Assembly (NCBI GenBank): GCA_021151805.1 | Contig: JAGKWN010000024.1 | Coordinates: 1 to 44,902, forward strand | Length of the DNA: 44,902 nucleotides | Source of the DNA: Cytophagaceae bacterium | Lineage (GTDB): Bacteria > Bacteroidota > Bacteroidia > Cytophagales > Cytophagaceae | Direction: 5' to 3' | In this document: positions 24,067 to 32,517 of the stretch, piece by piece | How positions within the stretch are numbered: position 1 is the first letter of the stretch | Layout of the letters: every line of letters begins with the position of its first letter | Position numbers and translations under genes: made by a program | Notes under the pieces: generated by a model | The model's input: the letters and a program-made list of their open reading frames with translations, nothing else | Told to the model about the DNA's origin: nothing | The model's database searches: none

Positions 24067-25707
24067 TTATTTATTCGCTTTATAGAAATTGATCAAACCG
24101 TTCGTAGAACTGTCGTGGCTTGAAACAGGTGTGTTATCTTTTAATTCAGGTAAAATAGCATTCGCTAACTGCTTACCTAATTCAACACCCCACTGATCAA
24201 ATGCGTTGATTTGCCATACCACACTTTGAGTATAGATTTTGTGTTCGTACATCGCGATCAATGAGCCCAATGTAAATGGTGTTAACTTTTTAAAGAAAAT
24301 AGAATTGGTTGGTCTGTTTCCTTCAAATACTTTATGGTTTACCAATGCAGCAACATCTTCTGCAGACATGCCTGATTTCTCTAACTCTGCTTTTGCTTCT
24401 GCAGCTGTCTTACCTTTCATTAAGGCTTCAGTCTGAGCGAAGAAGTTGGCTAGTAATTTCGGATGATGATCACCAATTGGATTCTGGCTGATCACCGGCG
24501 CTAAGAAGTCGCACGGAATCAATTTTGTTCCCTGGTGGATTAATTGATAAAATGCATGCTGACCATTCGTGCCCGGCTCACCCCAGATAATTGGTCCGGT
24601 TGAGTACGAAACCTTTGTGCCATCTTTTGTTACACGCTTACCGTTGCTTTCCATATCTCCCTGCTGGAAGTAGGCCGCAAAGCGGTGCATATACTGATCG
24701 TACGGAAGGATCGCGTGTGATTCGGCATTGTAGAAATTGTTGTACCATACACCGATCAATGCAAGTAATACGGGAATATTTTTTGCAAATGGCGTTTCTT
24801 TGAAATGTTTATCCATCGCATGTGCACCGCTTAATAATTCGATGTAATTATCGAAGCCGATGTATAAGGCAATTGATAAACCGATTGCAGACCATAATGA
24901 GTAACGGCCGCCAACCCAGTCCCAGAATTCGAACATGTTGTTCGTATCAATGCCGAAGGCTGCTACAGATTTTGCATTTGTAGAAAGAGCCACAAAATGT
25001 TTAGCAACTGCCGCTTCATCTTTCGCTGTTTTCAGGAACCATGCTTTGGCAGATTCTGCATTCGTGATTGTTTCCTGTGTGGTAAATGTTTTGGAAGCAA
25101 TGATGAATAACGTTGTTTCCGGATTCAATTTCTTTGTTACTTCAACAATGTGTGTGCCATCAACATTTGAAACGAAGTGCACATTGAGGGTAGGTGAACC
25201 GTAAGGCTTCAACGCTTCAGTAACCATCACCGGACCTAAGTCTGAACCACCGATACCGATGTTCACAACGTCTGTGATTGTTTTTCCTGTGTAGCCTTTC
25301 CATGCACCGCTGCGAACTTTTTCGCAGAAGCCTTTCATTTTTTCAAGCACCGCATTTACTTCCGGCATTACGTCTTTGCCATCCGATAAAATAGGTGTAT
25401 TTGAGCGGTTACGAAGCGCTACGTGCAATACCGAACGTTTTTCTGTATTGTTGATCTTCTTCCCTGAAAACATATCTTCAATGGCTTGTTTTAAACCTGC
25501 TTCTTCAGCCAGGGCAAGCAATAAAGAAATTGTTTCGTCGGTGATTCTGTTCTTTGAGTAATCAACTAAGATCTCATTGAATTGTATGGAGTATTTTGAA
25601 AATCTGTCTTTATCAGCCGCAAATAAATCACGCATTTGCAAACCGGATGTTTTTGAATAGTGTTCGTTTAACTTCTTCCAGGAAGTGAATTCAGCTGTAT
25701 TCGTCAT
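24067..25707 (-). CDS. pgi: Glucose-6-phosphate isomerase
   Basis: 546 residues, full length. Signature blocks are all present: GIGGSDLGPVM, the phosphate-binding SKTFTTQET, GGRYSLWSAIGL, GEPGTNGQHAFYQLIHQGT with the catalytic Glu and His, and the C-terminal FDQWGVELGKQLA containing the catalytic lysine. It interconverts glucose 6-phosphate and fructose 6-phosphate in the cytoplasm. The gene is monocistronic, with its own terminator and a 101-nt gap from the upstream gene. Confidence 0.97.
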   Translation of the reverse strand: MTNTAEFTSWKKLNEHYSKTSGLQMRDLFAADKDRFSKYSIQFNEILVDYSKNRITDETISLLLALAEEAGLKQAIEDMFSGKKINNTEKRSVLHVALRNRSNTPILSDGKDVMPEVNAVLEKMKGFCEKVRSGAWKGYTGKTITDVVNIGIGGSDLGPVMVTEALKPYGSPTLNVHFVSNVDGTHIVEVTKKLNPETTLFIIASKTFTTQETITNAESAKAWFLKTAKDEAAVAKHFVALSTNAKSVAAFGIDTNNMFEFWDWVGGRYSLWSAIGLSIALYIGFDNYIELLSGAHAMDKHFKETPFAKNIPVLLALIGVWYNNFYNAESHAILPYDQYMHRFAAYFQQGDMESNGKRVTKDGTKVSYSTGPIIWGEPGTNGQHAFYQLIHQGTKLIPCDFLAPVISQNPIGDHHPKLLANFFAQTEALMKGKTAAEAKAELEKSGMSAEDVAALVNHKVFEGNRPTNSIFFKKLTPFTLGSLIAMYEHKIYTQSVVWQINAFDQWGVELGKQLANAILPELKDNTPVSSHDSSTNGLINFYKANK

Positions 25708-25751
25708 GTGAGTGTCTTAGTGTATTTTAAGCATATTGCAGGTAAATATAC

Positions 25752-25791
25752 AAAAAAAGAATACCGAATAAGAAATCAATATCCGGTATTC
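25752..25791 (-). terminator. Terminator of the MORN-like protein gene
   Basis: On the minus strand GAATACCG pairs with CGGTATTC (25759-25766 and 25784-25791) and is followed by a seven-T run. It lies just past the stop at 25809. Confidence 0.7.
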
Positions 25792-25808
25792 CTGCGCTTT
25801 AAAAGCGG

Positions 25809-26738
25809 TTATTTTTTTCGTTTTAAACGCTTTTTGATAGGATCATCCTCCTGCTGTTCTTTGGATCCTTCAGGTATAGGTTTCCCGTCTATAATAATAA
25901 CTTTCCCCTTTTCATTCCATTCCTTGGCAATAACCGGTTGGGTTTCTTTGTCATAAGGGTCATCCGGATATTTGGTTTCCCGTTTGCGGTTGGGTGAATC
26001 CGGGAAAAATTCAATCCATACGCCAACTTTGGCTCCGTTTTCATACCGGCCTTTCAGAAGTACATTACCTTTGTCTGTAAAGAGGTAATAGTCGCCCTGC
26101 AACTTGCCATATTCGTAAGGCATCACCTCTTTTGGCCTGCGGTGCTCGGCATCAAAATACGTGATCTTCGCTTCTTTGGGCCAGCCTTTGTAATATTTTG
26201 TTTTGGCAATGAGTGTGAAATTTTTATCATATAATTCCCAGCGGGCATGCTTGGTGCCTACATAGAAAGCACCGGTTTCTATCACGTTGCCGTTTACCTC
26301 CTTTTTATATGGTCCATGCAGTACGCGGTAATTGGGCTGCTTGTCGGCTTCGATTTTGGAAACTTTTATGATTTTATTTTTGGTAATATCCCACACATAG
26401 ATATCCGGAATGTATGGATTCGGATCTTTCCATACTTTCAGGTAATAAAAAAATTCCATGGTAACGTTTCCGCTCCCGGCTCCTGAAATCGTTCTGATAA
26501 ATCCTTTTTTACATTTCAGGTCATAAAACACCTTTTTCTTAGGTTTAGGTGCTTTATGTTTTTTCTTTGTATGAAGCGTATCCGGAATGAATATCAACTG
26601 GGGAGTTGTATCCGTTTCCATGATATAATATCGCGGCTTCTTACCCGAAGGTAATAATGTATCTGTTTGAGCAACAGAAAGAAGGGGCAGGAGGCAAATC
26701 CCTAAAAAGAAGAACCGAACGTTAAAAAACTGTTTCAT
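25809..26738 (-). CDS. Exported protein with MORN/YwqK-like repeats, function unknown
   Basis: 309 residues with a Sec signal peptide (MKQFFNVRFFFLG...SVAQ) and no lipobox. A Lys-rich stretch (KKKHKAPKPKKK) follows near residue 55. The C-terminal half has antitoxin-YwqK/MORN-like repeats: GPYKKEVNGNVIETGAFYVG, GKLQGDYYLFTDKGNVLLKG and RYENGAKVGVWIEFF. Such repeats form beta hairpin ladders and are common in exported Bacteroidota proteins, mostly of unknown function. It is neither obviously T9SS-sorted nor membrane-spanning, so it is likely periplasmic. Confidence 0.75.
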   Translation of the reverse strand: MKQFFNVRFFFLGICLLPLLSVAQTDTLLPSGKKPRYYIMETDTTPQLIFIPDTLHTKKKHKAPKPKKKVFYDLKCKKGFIRTISGAGSGNVTMEFFYYLKVWKDPNPYIPDIYVWDITKNKIIKVSKIEADKQPNYRVLHGPYKKEVNGNVIETGAFYVGTKHARWELYDKNFTLIAKTKYYKGWPKEAKITYFDAEHRRPKEVMPYEYGKLQGDYYLFTDKGNVLLKGRYENGAKVGVWIEFFPDSPNRKRETKYPDDPYDKETQPVIAKEWNEKGKVIIIDGKPIPEGSKEQQEDDPIKKRLKRKK

Positions 26739-26960
26739 CAGTTACAAAACTACTAAAAGTATCAATTATTGTGTAATAATATTGTCTGAACTGTGATTTG
26801 TTTGATTGTTGTGATGAAATGATTCAATGAGCCGATAATAGCATCCTTTCTTTCTGTATCCAACCTTTCGGGATCATTCATTTATTATATGTGTGCGGGA
26901 ATTTTAAACGTCTTTTAGTCATATTATTCATGTTAATCAAACAAATCATAGTTCAGGACA

Positions 26961-26993
26961 GCAACAAAAAAGCCCGGCTGGGGAACCGGGCTT
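26961..26993 (-). terminator. Terminator of htpG
   Basis: On the minus strand AAGCCCGG and CCGGGCTT (arms 26970-26977 and 26986-26993) enclose an 8-nt loop, followed by TTTTTTG. The 280-nt gap between htpG and the MORN-like gene holds nothing else that I can support. Confidence 0.8.
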
Positions 26994-27018
26994 CTCTTCT
27001 ATCTGGACACGTTATTGA

Positions 27019-28833
27019 CTATTTTGATAATGCGTTCATGTTACGCTCAATGAATGCGCTTAATTCAGCTCCTTGTAGTAAGCCTTGAGAAAGCAGACCC
27101 AACTGGTACGTTTGCTTGATCAGGTCTTCGCCTTCAGCAGCCGGACTTGCAATAGCTTTTGCAATTAATGGATGGTTTGTATTCACTACTACTTCATGTG
27201 TCAGTTCGAAGCCGCCAAACATTGCTTGTCCGGATGTGGCAGCCATGTCTTTCATACGACGCATGAATTCTGAAATAACAATCGTAACCGGCATATCATC
27301 TACAGCCAGATGCTCAAGCTTAATAATCACCTTGCCATTATTGATTACTTTTTTGAAAAGCTCTTCGGCTTGTGTTTCCTGTTCTTTGGTTAGCAGGCTT
27401 AATTTAGGTTCGTCTTTTTCAATCAGCTTGTCTACACTTTCAGAATCAATGCGTTTGAATTGTACGTTCTCTAATTTATTTTCCAGTTGACCTAAGAAAT
27501 GTGAATCGATCACAGAATCAAACAGCAATACATCGTATTGTTTTTTCTTGGCAGCCTGAATGAAGATATCCTGCGCTACAGCGTTGTTGCTGTATAAATA
27601 AACCAGTTTATTGTTTTTATCGGTCTGTACAGCTTTGATCTTTTCCTGATATTCTTCAATGGTTGAAAGTGCATTATCTGTATTTTTCAGCAGGCAGAAA
27701 TTTTTAGCTTTGTCGTAAAACTTCTCTTCGCTGATCATACCGTATTTCACAAACATACCGATATCATCCCACTTCGCTTCAAAGCCTGCACGGTCGTTAT
27801 TGAACAACTCATTTAGTTTATCCGCTACTTTTTTGGTGATGTGGCTGTTGATTTTTTTAACATTACCATCTGCCTGTAAGAAGCTTCTGGATACGTTCAG
27901 CGGAATATCCGGCGAATCAATCACACCGTGCAGCAGCATTAAGAATTCAGGTACGATATCTTTTACTTCATCCGTGATGAATACCTGGCGGGAGTATAAC
28001 TGAATTTTATTGCGCTGGAATTCGAAATCTTTTTTCAGTTTCGGGAAATACAATACACCTGTTAAATTGAATGGATAGTCTACATTCAGGTGGATCCAGA
28101 AAAGCGGATCTTCCGACATCGGATATAGTTCTTTATAGAACGCAATATAATCTTCGTCTTTTAATTCGCTTGGCTGTTTGGTCCAAAGCGGAGAAGGGTT
28201 ATTGATAACCTTGCCTTCGAATTCAATTTCAACAGGAAGGAAACGACAGTACTTTTCAAGGATAGATTGTACTCTATAATTTTCAAGAAACTCAAGTGAA
28301 TCTTCAGCAATGTGCAGTGTTATTTCAGTGCCACGCTCCGCTTTATCAGAAGGTTTGATCTCGAATTCGGTAGATCCATCGCAGATCCAGTGCGCTGCTT
28401 TAGAGTTCGGCTGGTAGGAGAGTGTATTGATTTCAACATTTGAAGAAACCATGAATGCAGAATAAAAACCAAGACCAAAGTGACCGATAATCTGGTTGGT
28501 GTCGGTTTTATCTTTATATTTTTCGATAAACTCCGTTGCACCTGAAAATGCAATCTGGTTAATGTATTTTTTTATTTCTTCAGCTGTCATACCAATACCA
28601 CGGTCGGTAATGGTAATTGTGCCAGCATCTTTATTTACACTGACAGAAACTTTGGTTTCGCCAAGCTCACCGGCATATTCGCCAAGAGCTGCCAAACGTT
28701 TTAATTTTTGCGTAGCATCAACAGCATTTGATACTAATTCGCGTAAAAATATCTCATGGTCAGAGTAAAGGAATTTTTTAATGATCGGGAAAATGTTCTC
28801 TGTGTGAATGGAGATATTACCTTTTTCTTGCAT
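27019..28833 (-). CDS. htpG: HtpG molecular chaperone (bacterial Hsp90)
   Basis: 604 residues. The GHKL ATPase domain shows E32 and N36 in RELVSNAVDA, D77 in TDRGIGM and the lid loop GHFGLGFYSAF near 117. The middle domain with FQRNKIQLYSRQVFI and SDIPLNVSR-like residues (SPDIPLNVSRSFLQ) follows, then a short C-terminal dimerisation domain. It folds or remodels client proteins with ATP in the cytoplasm. The gene is followed by a strong terminator and appears monocistronic. Confidence 0.96.
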   Translation of the reverse strand: MQEKGNISIHTENIFPIIKKFLYSDHEIFLRELVSNAVDATQKLKRLAALGEYAGELGETKVSVSVNKDAGTITITDRGIGMTAEEIKKYINQIAFSGATEFIEKYKDKTDTNQIIGHFGLGFYSAFMVSSNVEINTLSYQPNSKAAHWICDGSTEFEIKPSDKAERGTEITLHIAEDSLEFLENYRVQSILEKYCRFLPVEIEFEGKVINNPSPLWTKQPSELKDEDYIAFYKELYPMSEDPLFWIHLNVDYPFNLTGVLYFPKLKKDFEFQRNKIQLYSRQVFITDEVKDIVPEFLMLLHGVIDSPDIPLNVSRSFLQADGNVKKINSHITKKVADKLNELFNNDRAGFEAKWDDIGMFVKYGMISEEKFYDKAKNFCLLKNTDNALSTIEEYQEKIKAVQTDKNNKLVYLYSNNAVAQDIFIQAAKKKQYDVLLFDSVIDSHFLGQLENKLENVQFKRIDSESVDKLIEKDEPKLSLLTKEQETQAEELFKKVINNGKVIIKLEHLAVDDMPVTIVISEFMRRMKDMAATSGQAMFGGFELTHEVVVNTNHPLIAKAIASPAAEGEDLIKQTYQLGLLSQGLLQGAELSAFIERNMNALSK

Positions 28834-28911
28834 AGATGTATTGTGTTTAATTTGCCGGAACTCTTTTCAAAGATTGTTCCATAGCTAAAATGGGTGACAA
28901 GATGGCAGGAA

Positions 28912-28994
28912 GTAGTTGTTAGTAGATTCTAGTTACTAGATAACAAAAAATGAACTCGATTTTACTGTCTAGTAACTAATAACTGGCAACTTAT
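28912..28994. repeat. 7-bp periodic repeat arrays (AGTAACT type), two inverted halves
   Basis: The left half (about 28912-28948, seen best on the minus strand) and the right half (about 28967-28994) consist of degenerate 7-bp units ending in ACT, such as AGTAACT and AATAACT. The halves are inverted with respect to each other. The right half runs into the stop codon of the following gene (28991-28993). Confidence 0.6.
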
Positions 28995-29869
28995 TCAATG
29001 ACTACTTTTTGTGTAAAATAATGATCGTTGTATTTATAACTCACAATATATAGTCCCGTGCTTAAGGCAGCAGCATTTACTGTTTTTGTATCAGATGTTT
29101 CCTGTATTTTGCTGGCGCCCGTTATGTCGGTAACATGCACGTCAGAAACATTTTCAGAAAAGCTGATGGTTTTATTAGCCGCGAAAACATTGATCGGCGA
29201 GGTGTTCGAATAATTTATCGTTGCAGTGGCCGGGTATTCAAAAGCTAAATTATCTACAATCAGTTGCGTACCCTTATGTGCGGTTGCCCCTGAAGTTTTA
29301 TTAAAATCTCCGAGATTAAAGGATATCACTAAAGCGTCCACCGGGCCTGGATAACCAAAGTCGTATGAAATAGGGATTTCAAACTTAGTATATTTTGTTA
29401 CGGAGGAATTTTGAGTAAGGGAGCCCCAGCCGACATAATTTTTATCGGCATTGAGAAGCTGAACAATGATTGTTAACGGATCTCCGCCAACCTGGTTAAA
29501 TTTAAAGTACCCCGAAAGTGTTGATGGCGAGTCTGTAAAGGGGACACCGTTAATGGTAGTAGCAGAGTAGCCGAGCGATGAATATACAGCCGATGCAGAG
29601 TAAGAACTGCCTATAGCAAATGGGTTTAATTTAAGCGCATATTTGCCGGTATAAGCGTCTGTAGTTTTTACGGCAATAGGCGTGGGTGGACAATATCCTG
29701 TTGATTCATATATAATCTCGTCGTATGTTATGTAGCTTTCAAGGGAATCCTTTCCGGAGCACTTCTTATACGAATACCAATTTTCAAAATCTCCGTTCGG
29801 GACAGTTGATTGGGCATGTAGATGAAAGACTGAAGATAAAAGGATAGCTGAAAGGAAGAGATTTTTCAT
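28991..29869 (-). CDS. Secreted protein with PCMD-like carbohydrate-binding domain and T9SS sorting domain
   Basis: 292 residues: signal peptide (MKNLFLSAILLSS...LHAQ), then a beta-sandwich region starting VPNGDFENWYSYK and containing TDAYTGKYALKLNP, LSGYFKFNQVGGDP and QLIVDNLAFEY, the pattern of Bacteroidota PCMD or carbohydrate-binding-like domains. A type A T9SS sorting domain closes the protein (NVFAANKTISFSENV to FTQKVVIE). It is probably a surface-attached glycan-binding protein; the ligand is unknown. An unusual 14-bp AT-only inverted repeat lies directly before its start codon. Confidence 0.82.
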   Translation of the reverse strand: MKNLFLSAILLSSVFHLHAQSTVPNGDFENWYSYKKCSGKDSLESYITYDEIIYESTGYCPPTPIAVKTTDAYTGKYALKLNPFAIGSSYSASAVYSSLGYSATTINGVPFTDSPSTLSGYFKFNQVGGDPLTIIVQLLNADKNYVGWGSLTQNSSVTKYTKFEIPISYDFGYPGPVDALVISFNLGDFNKTSGATAHKGTQLIVDNLAFEYPATATINYSNTSPINVFAANKTISFSENVSDVHVTDITGASKIQETSDTKTVNAAALSTGLYIVSYKYNDHYFTQKVVIE

Positions 29870-29873
29870 ATTG

Positions 29874-29921
29874 TGAAATTATATTGTCTATTTTGAATTA
29901 AAAATACACAATATAATTTCA
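29874..29921 (-). promoter_or_regulatory. 14-bp perfect AT-rich inverted repeat in front of the T9SS cargo gene
   Basis: TGAAATTATATTGT (29874-29887) and ACAATATAATTTCA (29908-29921) are perfect inverted copies 20 nt apart. The nearer arm ends only 4 nt from the start codon on the minus strand. It could be an operator or a leader hairpin that hides the start; it is an unlikely terminator because it lacks a GC core. Confidence 0.45.
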
Positions 29922-29945
29922 ATAAAATATGCTTAAGTAGAATTA

Positions 29946-31808
29946 TTACAGAATCTTTATCTCCGTTCTCCGGTTCTGCTGCCTGCCTTCTTCAGTAGTG
30001 TTTGGAGCAACCGGTTGTGAAGAACCATAACCTTTGGGAACAAGACGATTCGCTGCAATTCCGTAGGTGGTTAAAAACGTCACTACATTTTTTGCACGTT
30101 CTTCAGATAATTTCTGGTTCAGTGTTTCATCGCCAATATTGTCTGTATGGCCGGCAATTTCTATACGCACCGTCGGATTCTTTTTTAACAGTTCAACCAG
30201 TTTTAATAGTTCTGCCGTTGATTCCAGGCGCAGGGTGGATTTTCCGGAGTCAAAGAAAATATTACGCAGTACAATTTTGCTGGAACTTTTAATGGTAACC
30301 AACGTGATGTCCTGTTTATATTCTTTGAAGTTACTGTTGCTGTTGAGCGTCATGTTTTCAGAATAGAACAGGTGTCCGTCTTTTTCTATGGAGATACCAT
30401 AATTTTTACCTGCCGGCAGCGACATCAGGTATTCGCCGGTTTCACTGTTTGAGCGGTATTGGGCAACTACTTCTTTTGTTACATTGTCGGTAACAGTAAT
30501 CGACGCTTCGGTAGGTTTACCGGTTTGATCATCTTTGATCACACCTTTGAGCAAGGCCAGTTCCGGTGCTTTTTCAGCTACCGGCATGCGGATGGAATAA
30601 ATATCCTGCTGTCCGAAGCCACCTTCTTTGTTAGATGAATAATAACCAATTTTTCCATCGGCAGAGAGCACGAAATACACATCATCACCGGCGGTATTGA
30701 TTGGTGAGCCCAGATTTTCAGGAGTTGACCAGGTGCCGGAGGCTGTTCTGGTTGTTTTGAATACATCATAACCACCCATGGTTGTGAGGCCCTTGGAACT
30801 GAAATACAAAGTTTTTCCATCGGGATGCATGAAAGGGGCATCTTCATCAAATGGTGTATTAAAAGGAAGTTTGATGGGTTTGCTCCAGGCGCCGCCTACC
30901 GTACGGCTGCACATGTAAATATCCCTGTTTGAATAGGCATCGGTAGCGCGCACAAAAAAGAGCGTACGTTCATCCGGTGATAAGCAGGCAGCTGTTTCAA
31001 AGAACGCTGTATTCATAGGCAGCGGCGTAGCTGCACTCCATTTTTTTCCTTTTAATTCTGATTGAAAAATATCACCGCCATTTACACCGCGGTAAATAAA
31101 CATGGTTTGTCCGTCTTCGGAAATACCTACACAGGCATCATGCACATCCGTGTTTAAAGGTGCCCCGATGTTGCTGGCCTGGTTCCATGCGCCGCCAACG
31201 TTGCTGCACATGTAAATATCTTCAAAAGGTAAACCGTCTGCTTCCAGCTTGCCGCCAATGCTGCCAGCTCTGCGTGAAGTAAAATAAAGCTTTGACAGAT
31301 CGGCTGTAATGTTGGGCAGGTAGTCCATGCCCTGCGAATTAACCAATGCACCGGAATTCGTTATTTTAACATTTTTAGGATTGGAGGTGTAATTTTTTCC
31401 GTTCATACATTCGCCTTCGAGGCGGGAAATATTTTTGTAATTCGCTCTCCCCGGATCTGATTTTTTATAGTAATAAATAGCCGAATCCCAGCGATGGTTT
31501 TGATGCAGCGCCTGTGCATACACAAAATACATCTCATTGGTTGGCGGAGAAGATTTGCGTACAGCGACACCTGCATATTCAAGCGCCTTTTGTTTGGGTG
31601 AGGTTAGTAAATAGCATTTGGCAAGCATAAAATTTACATAGGCGTTATCCTTGTTCTGCTGCAAAGCCAGTTCATAGGCGGTGAATGCTTCTTTATAATT
31701 CTTTGCCTGAAAGGCAGCATCACCTTTTTTAATCAGTTTATCATCCTGACTAAAACCTGTTAAAAATAAAAAGGTTAAACAGAAGCTGGTTAGTATAATT
31801 CTGCTCAT
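29946..31808 (-). CDS. PorE-like OmpA protein: TPR, PD40 propeller, CRD, OmpA-C
   Basis: 620 residues from the ATG at 31808, which begins a clean signal peptide (MSRIILTSFC...TGFSQ); an upstream start would add seven non-signal residues. Order: TPR-like helices (about 25-130), six-fold PD40 beta-propeller repeats (about 150-400, e.g. YFTSRRAGSIGG, YFSSKGLTTMGGYDVF), a carboxypeptidase-regulatory-like domain (about 415-490, LKGVIKDDQTGKP) and a C-terminal OmpA peptidoglycan-binding domain (FFDSGKSTLR, GHTDNIGDE, QNRRTEI). This is the architecture of PorE, a T9SS-associated peptidoglycan-anchored protein. Paralogs of the same layout are common, so orthology is not proven. Confidence 0.85.
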   Translation of the reverse strand: MSRIILTSFCLTFLFLTGFSQDDKLIKKGDAAFQAKNYKEAFTAYELALQQNKDNAYVNFMLAKCYLLTSPKQKALEYAGVAVRKSSPPTNEMYFVYAQALHQNHRWDSAIYYYKKSDPGRANYKNISRLEGECMNGKNYTSNPKNVKITNSGALVNSQGMDYLPNITADLSKLYFTSRRAGSIGGKLEADGLPFEDIYMCSNVGGAWNQASNIGAPLNTDVHDACVGISEDGQTMFIYRGVNGGDIFQSELKGKKWSAATPLPMNTAFFETAACLSPDERTLFFVRATDAYSNRDIYMCSRTVGGAWSKPIKLPFNTPFDEDAPFMHPDGKTLYFSSKGLTTMGGYDVFKTTRTASGTWSTPENLGSPINTAGDDVYFVLSADGKIGYYSSNKEGGFGQQDIYSIRMPVAEKAPELALLKGVIKDDQTGKPTEASITVTDNVTKEVVAQYRSNSETGEYLMSLPAGKNYGISIEKDGHLFYSENMTLNSNSNFKEYKQDITLVTIKSSSKIVLRNIFFDSGKSTLRLESTAELLKLVELLKKNPTVRIEIAGHTDNIGDETLNQKLSEERAKNVVTFLTTYGIAANRLVPKGYGSSQPVAPNTTEEGRQQNRRTEIKIL

Positions 31809-31879
31809 AGGTTTTACGGTTATGTTCAATGCTATACTTAAGTATAACGAATTTTAAGCTGAAAACGATACGTTTTTAA

Positions 31880-31914
31880 GCAGAAGGCTTAAAGCTTAAG
31901 GCTAAACGCTTATT
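31880..31914. repeat. 7-bp periodic array (GCTTAAA type), five units
   Basis: Units start at 31880, 31887, 31894, 31901 and 31908, each beginning GC; examples are GCTTAAA and GCTTAAG. It lies 15 nt before the terminator that ends the DUF4293 gene. Confidence 0.7.
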
Positions 31915-31920
31915 CCGGAA

Positions 31921-31962
31921 GTAACAAAAAAGCCTTACGTATTTTAAATTACGTAAGGCTTT
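31921..31962 (-). terminator. Terminator of the DUF4293 gene
   Basis: A perfect 13-bp stem (31929-31941 with 31950-31962) around an 8-nt loop is followed on the minus strand by a T run. It sits between two heptad arrays. Confidence 0.8.
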
Positions 31963-31981
31963 CAATATATAATAAGAACAA

Positions 31982-32009
31982 GCTTTAGGCTTTAAGCCCT
32001 AAGCTTTTA
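31982..32009. repeat. 7-bp periodic array (GCTTTAG type), four units, covers a stop codon
   Basis: Units start at 31982, 31989, 31996 and 32003. The last unit, GCTTTTA, contains the minus-strand TAA stop of the DUF4293 gene at 32007-32009. Confidence 0.7.
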
Positions 32010-32474
32010 GCGTATCCTGTCAACAGATTTAACCAGCTCTTCATCTTTTTGAATGCGTTTGCCAGCTATAAAGCATAGAATCAAAGCCGCTAATGGCATA
32101 TAGAAGGCCAGACCAAATGTTTCATGAATTTCAGCTGCACCAATAAATAATTTTATTTTACGGATATACCAGAAATAAAGACCTTCGATTAAACAGATCA
32201 GAATGGTGTTCATCATATTAAGACGCATTTGCAGTACTCTGTTTTTGTATTTAAAAATAATATAGAATGTTAATGCAATACTTAAACCGATCAAGCCTGC
32301 AATGAAAGCAACATTTTTATCGCTGGAAATATCACCATGAGTAATCGTTACTGCAAAGGAATTTAAATGATACGCTGTTCCTTCAGAAGTTGCCTGCCAG
32401 GCAGGTGTAAATAAGCAAATCGATAAAACAGCAGCAGAAATAAGTAACAGGATTGATTGAATTCTTTGTATCAT
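32007..32474 (-). CDS. DUF4293-family four-helix membrane protein
   Basis: 155 residues from the ATG at 32474 (MIQRIQSILLL), the usual start of DUF4293 proteins; a TTG four codons upstream is rejected. Four hydrophobic segments are visible: about 5-25, 50-75, 80-100 and 115-135. The family is largely restricted to Bacteroidota and has no known function. It is divergent from truA with only 43 nt between the starts, and its stop codon lies in a heptad repeat. Confidence 0.83.
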   Translation of the reverse strand: MIQRIQSILLLISAAVLSICLFTPAWQATSEGTAYHLNSFAVTITHGDISSDKNVAFIAGLIGLSIALTFYIIFKYKNRVLQMRLNMMNTILICLIEGLYFWYIRKIKLFIGAAEIHETFGLAFYMPLAALILCFIAGKRIQKDEELVKSVDRIR

Positions 32475-32517
32475 ACGGGCTTTCAATTAAATTGCAGCTA
32501 TAAAAATAGTAAAAAAA

